From: Verrucomicrobiota bacterium
GTDB lineage: Bacteria > Verrucomicrobiota > Verrucomicrobiae > Opitutales > CG1-02-43-26
Direction: 5' to 3'
NCBI GenBank assembly: GCA_013289195.1
Contig: JABDAI010000065.1
Location: 1-5,340, forward strand
Length of the DNA: 5,340 bases
Shown here: positions 4,700 through 5,340 of the stretch, piece by piece
Layout of the letters: every line of letters starts with the position of its first letter
How positions within the stretch are numbered: the stretch's first letter is position 1
Notes under the pieces: model-generated
The model's database searches: none
What the model saw: only the letters and a program-made list of their open reading frames with translations
Told to the model about the DNA's origin: nothing
Position numbers and translations under genes: made by a program

Positions 4700-5146
4700 T
4701 TAAGTGGTGGTTTCAGCAGGAGTAGTAGGAACAAAATATTCTTTTGAACAGCACGCAAGGCCCAAACCTAAAGCCATTCCTATTATATGACCTGTAAGAA
4801 GGCATAAGAAAAGACAGCCATAGAAGGATACATTGAGTGAGTGAAAGAGACTATGAAAAATGCTAGAAACATAGCCGAGGAAAAAGACAACTGCCGCTCC
4901 AAGCAATGCAGAAGCCTGCATGACATTCCTGATAAAGATAGAACGTTTATATTCGGTAGTATCTTCGAATTTTACTTTAATCTCTGAATCATTATTAGGT
5001 CTTCGGCTAACGTTAAAAGCACGTTCAAGACTTGAATGACCCACAGAGAATCGATGTGCCCAATATACTAACGGATCACATGACGGTAATTTTGAAAGTA
5101 TTTGTGAAAAAAAACGTTCTCGTTCAGCTTTTATTTGTGTTTTCAT
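4700..5146 (-). CDS. Small membrane protein with a bilobed hydrophobic segment, unknown function
   Basis: I do not recognise a specific family. The protein has 148 residues. The N-terminal 75 residues are soluble and charged (MKTQIKAERERFFSQILSKL, then RRPNNDSEIKVKFEDTTEYKRS). Two predicted membrane helices follow, about residues 76-98 (MQASALLGAAVVFFLGYVSSIFH) and 107-131 (SFYGCLFLCLLTGHIIGMALG to the AC pair), separated by a loop of about 8 residues, then a short Thr-rich tail ending TTPAETTT. A pair of close hydrophobic helices flanked by a soluble N-terminal domain resembles the bilobed segment of chlamydial inclusion membrane (Inc) proteins; this is suggestive only and depends on the host being chlamydial. 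No Sec signal peptide is visible. The ATG at 5146 fits a promoter placed about 20 bases upstream, though no Shine-Dalgarno sequence is seen. It heads the xseB-dxs operon. Confidence 0.75.
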   Translation of the reverse strand: MKTQIKAERERFFSQILSKLPSCDPLVYWAHRFSVGHSSLERAFNVSRRPNNDSEIKVKFEDTTEYKRSIFIRNVMQASALLGAAVVFFLGYVSSIFHSLFHSLNVSFYGCLFLCLLTGHIIGMALGLGLACCSKEYFVPTTPAETTT

Positions 5147-5173
5147 TTGGATAATAATTAAAAATTATCTACA

Positions 5174-5202
5174 ATTAAACAGATTCTATAAAAAATTTTC
5201 AA
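5174..5202 (-). promoter_or_regulatory. Promoter for the membrane protein-xseB-dxs operon
   Basis: On the minus strand TTGAAA (complement of 5197-5202, five of six matches to TTGACA) is followed by a 17-base spacer and TTTAAT (complement of 5174-5179, five of six matches to TATAAT). Transcription would start near 5167, about 20 bases before the ATG at 5146. It lies in a 66-bp AT-rich gap after the preceding ORF. Confidence 0.6.
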
Positions 5203-5212
5203 GGATTTTTAA

Positions 5213-5340
5213 TTAATTTGCCCAAATTCTTAAAGAGGCGAGTAGAAAAGTCTCTAAGGCTGTATATTCATTGAGATTGACTTCGATTAGCTTGGTAATC
5301 CTTTCCAGTTCCGTGACAACTTGCATTAGTTTTCTAATAG
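5213..5340 (-). CDS. 3' end of an unidentified minus-strand ORF
   Basis: The frame is open from the right window edge to a TAA at 5213-5215 and gives 41 visible residues: IRKLMQVVTELERITKLIEV, then NLNEYTALETFLLASLRIWAN. The sequence looks helical and amphipathic and I cannot name it. It has the same orientation as the downstream membrane-protein gene and ends 66 bp before it, with a promoter in the gap, so it is probably the end of the previous transcription unit. One + strand frame over the same bases is also open but has no usable start, which favours the minus strand. With so few residues it could also be a remnant. Confidence 0.45.
   Translation of the reverse strand, partial: IRKLMQVVTELERITKLIEVNLNEYTALETFLLASLRIWAN

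Noticed and set aside
4678..4758. A 27-residue N-terminal extension of XseB (MRAVQKNILFLLLLLK...)
   Set aside because: It overlaps the end of the preceding gene, would create a false signal-peptide-like start, and would make the protein longer than usual; the ATG at 4677 gives the normal XseB length.
1..5340. CRISPR array, rRNA, complete insertion sequence or prophage
   Set aside because: No regularly spaced repeats, no rRNA-like conserved stretches, and no intact transposase, integrase or phage genes are visible on either strand.

Overview
The window is low-GC bacterial DNA, roughly one third G+C and much lower between genes. The order xseB then dxs on one strand, an OppF-type ABC ATPase, an AT-rich genome and a small protein with a bilobed hydrophobic segment together suggest an amoeba-associated ('environmental') member of the Chlamydiota, such as a Parachlamydia/Protochlamydia relative. 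This assignment rests on remembered gene order and protein character, not on a search, so it is tentative.

Left part (1-1371). The 3' portion of an oligopeptide/dipeptide ABC transporter ATPase (OppF/DppF type) enters from the left edge on the + strand. Converging on it with a 19-bp gap is a complete type II toxin-antitoxin operon on the - strand: a Phd/YefM-family antitoxin, then a RelE/ParE-superfamily toxin 9 bp downstream. Its promoter is very readable: a perfect TTGACA -35 box, a 17-bp spacer and a TACATT -10 box. It is embedded in inverted repeats that contain a TGTACA core, the kind of site expected for autoregulation by the toxin-antitoxin complex.

Middle (1372-2071). This is about 700 bp of very AT-rich DNA with no convincing gene. 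It holds several short perfect hairpins, repeated copies of an 11-mer that also lies in the toxin-antitoxin operator, and a possible insertion-element remnant near 1581-1680. A distinct island of about 42% G+C (1790-1935) carries a weak small ORF and a nested set of inverted repeats. A putative promoter then leads into a 134-residue protein of unknown function (2072-2476, + strand).

Right part (2477-5340). A convergent operon on the - strand runs from a two-TM small membrane protein (148 aa), through xseB (exonuclease VII small subunit), to dxs (1-deoxy-D-xylulose-5-phosphate synthase, first step of the MEP isoprenoid pathway). A plausible sigma70-type promoter lies about 20 bp before the first gene. 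xseA, the usual partner of xseB, is not in this window. The DXS is full length but departs from the consensus at several motifs, including GDA in place of GDG in the thiamine-diphosphate motif. The right edge holds the 3' end of another - strand ORF that I cannot identify.

Nothing here is clearly a new multi-gene system. The items most worth a second look are the toxin-antitoxin operator, the Inc-like membrane protein heading the xseB-dxs operon, the DXS motif variants, and the GC-elevated hairpin island in the middle spacer.
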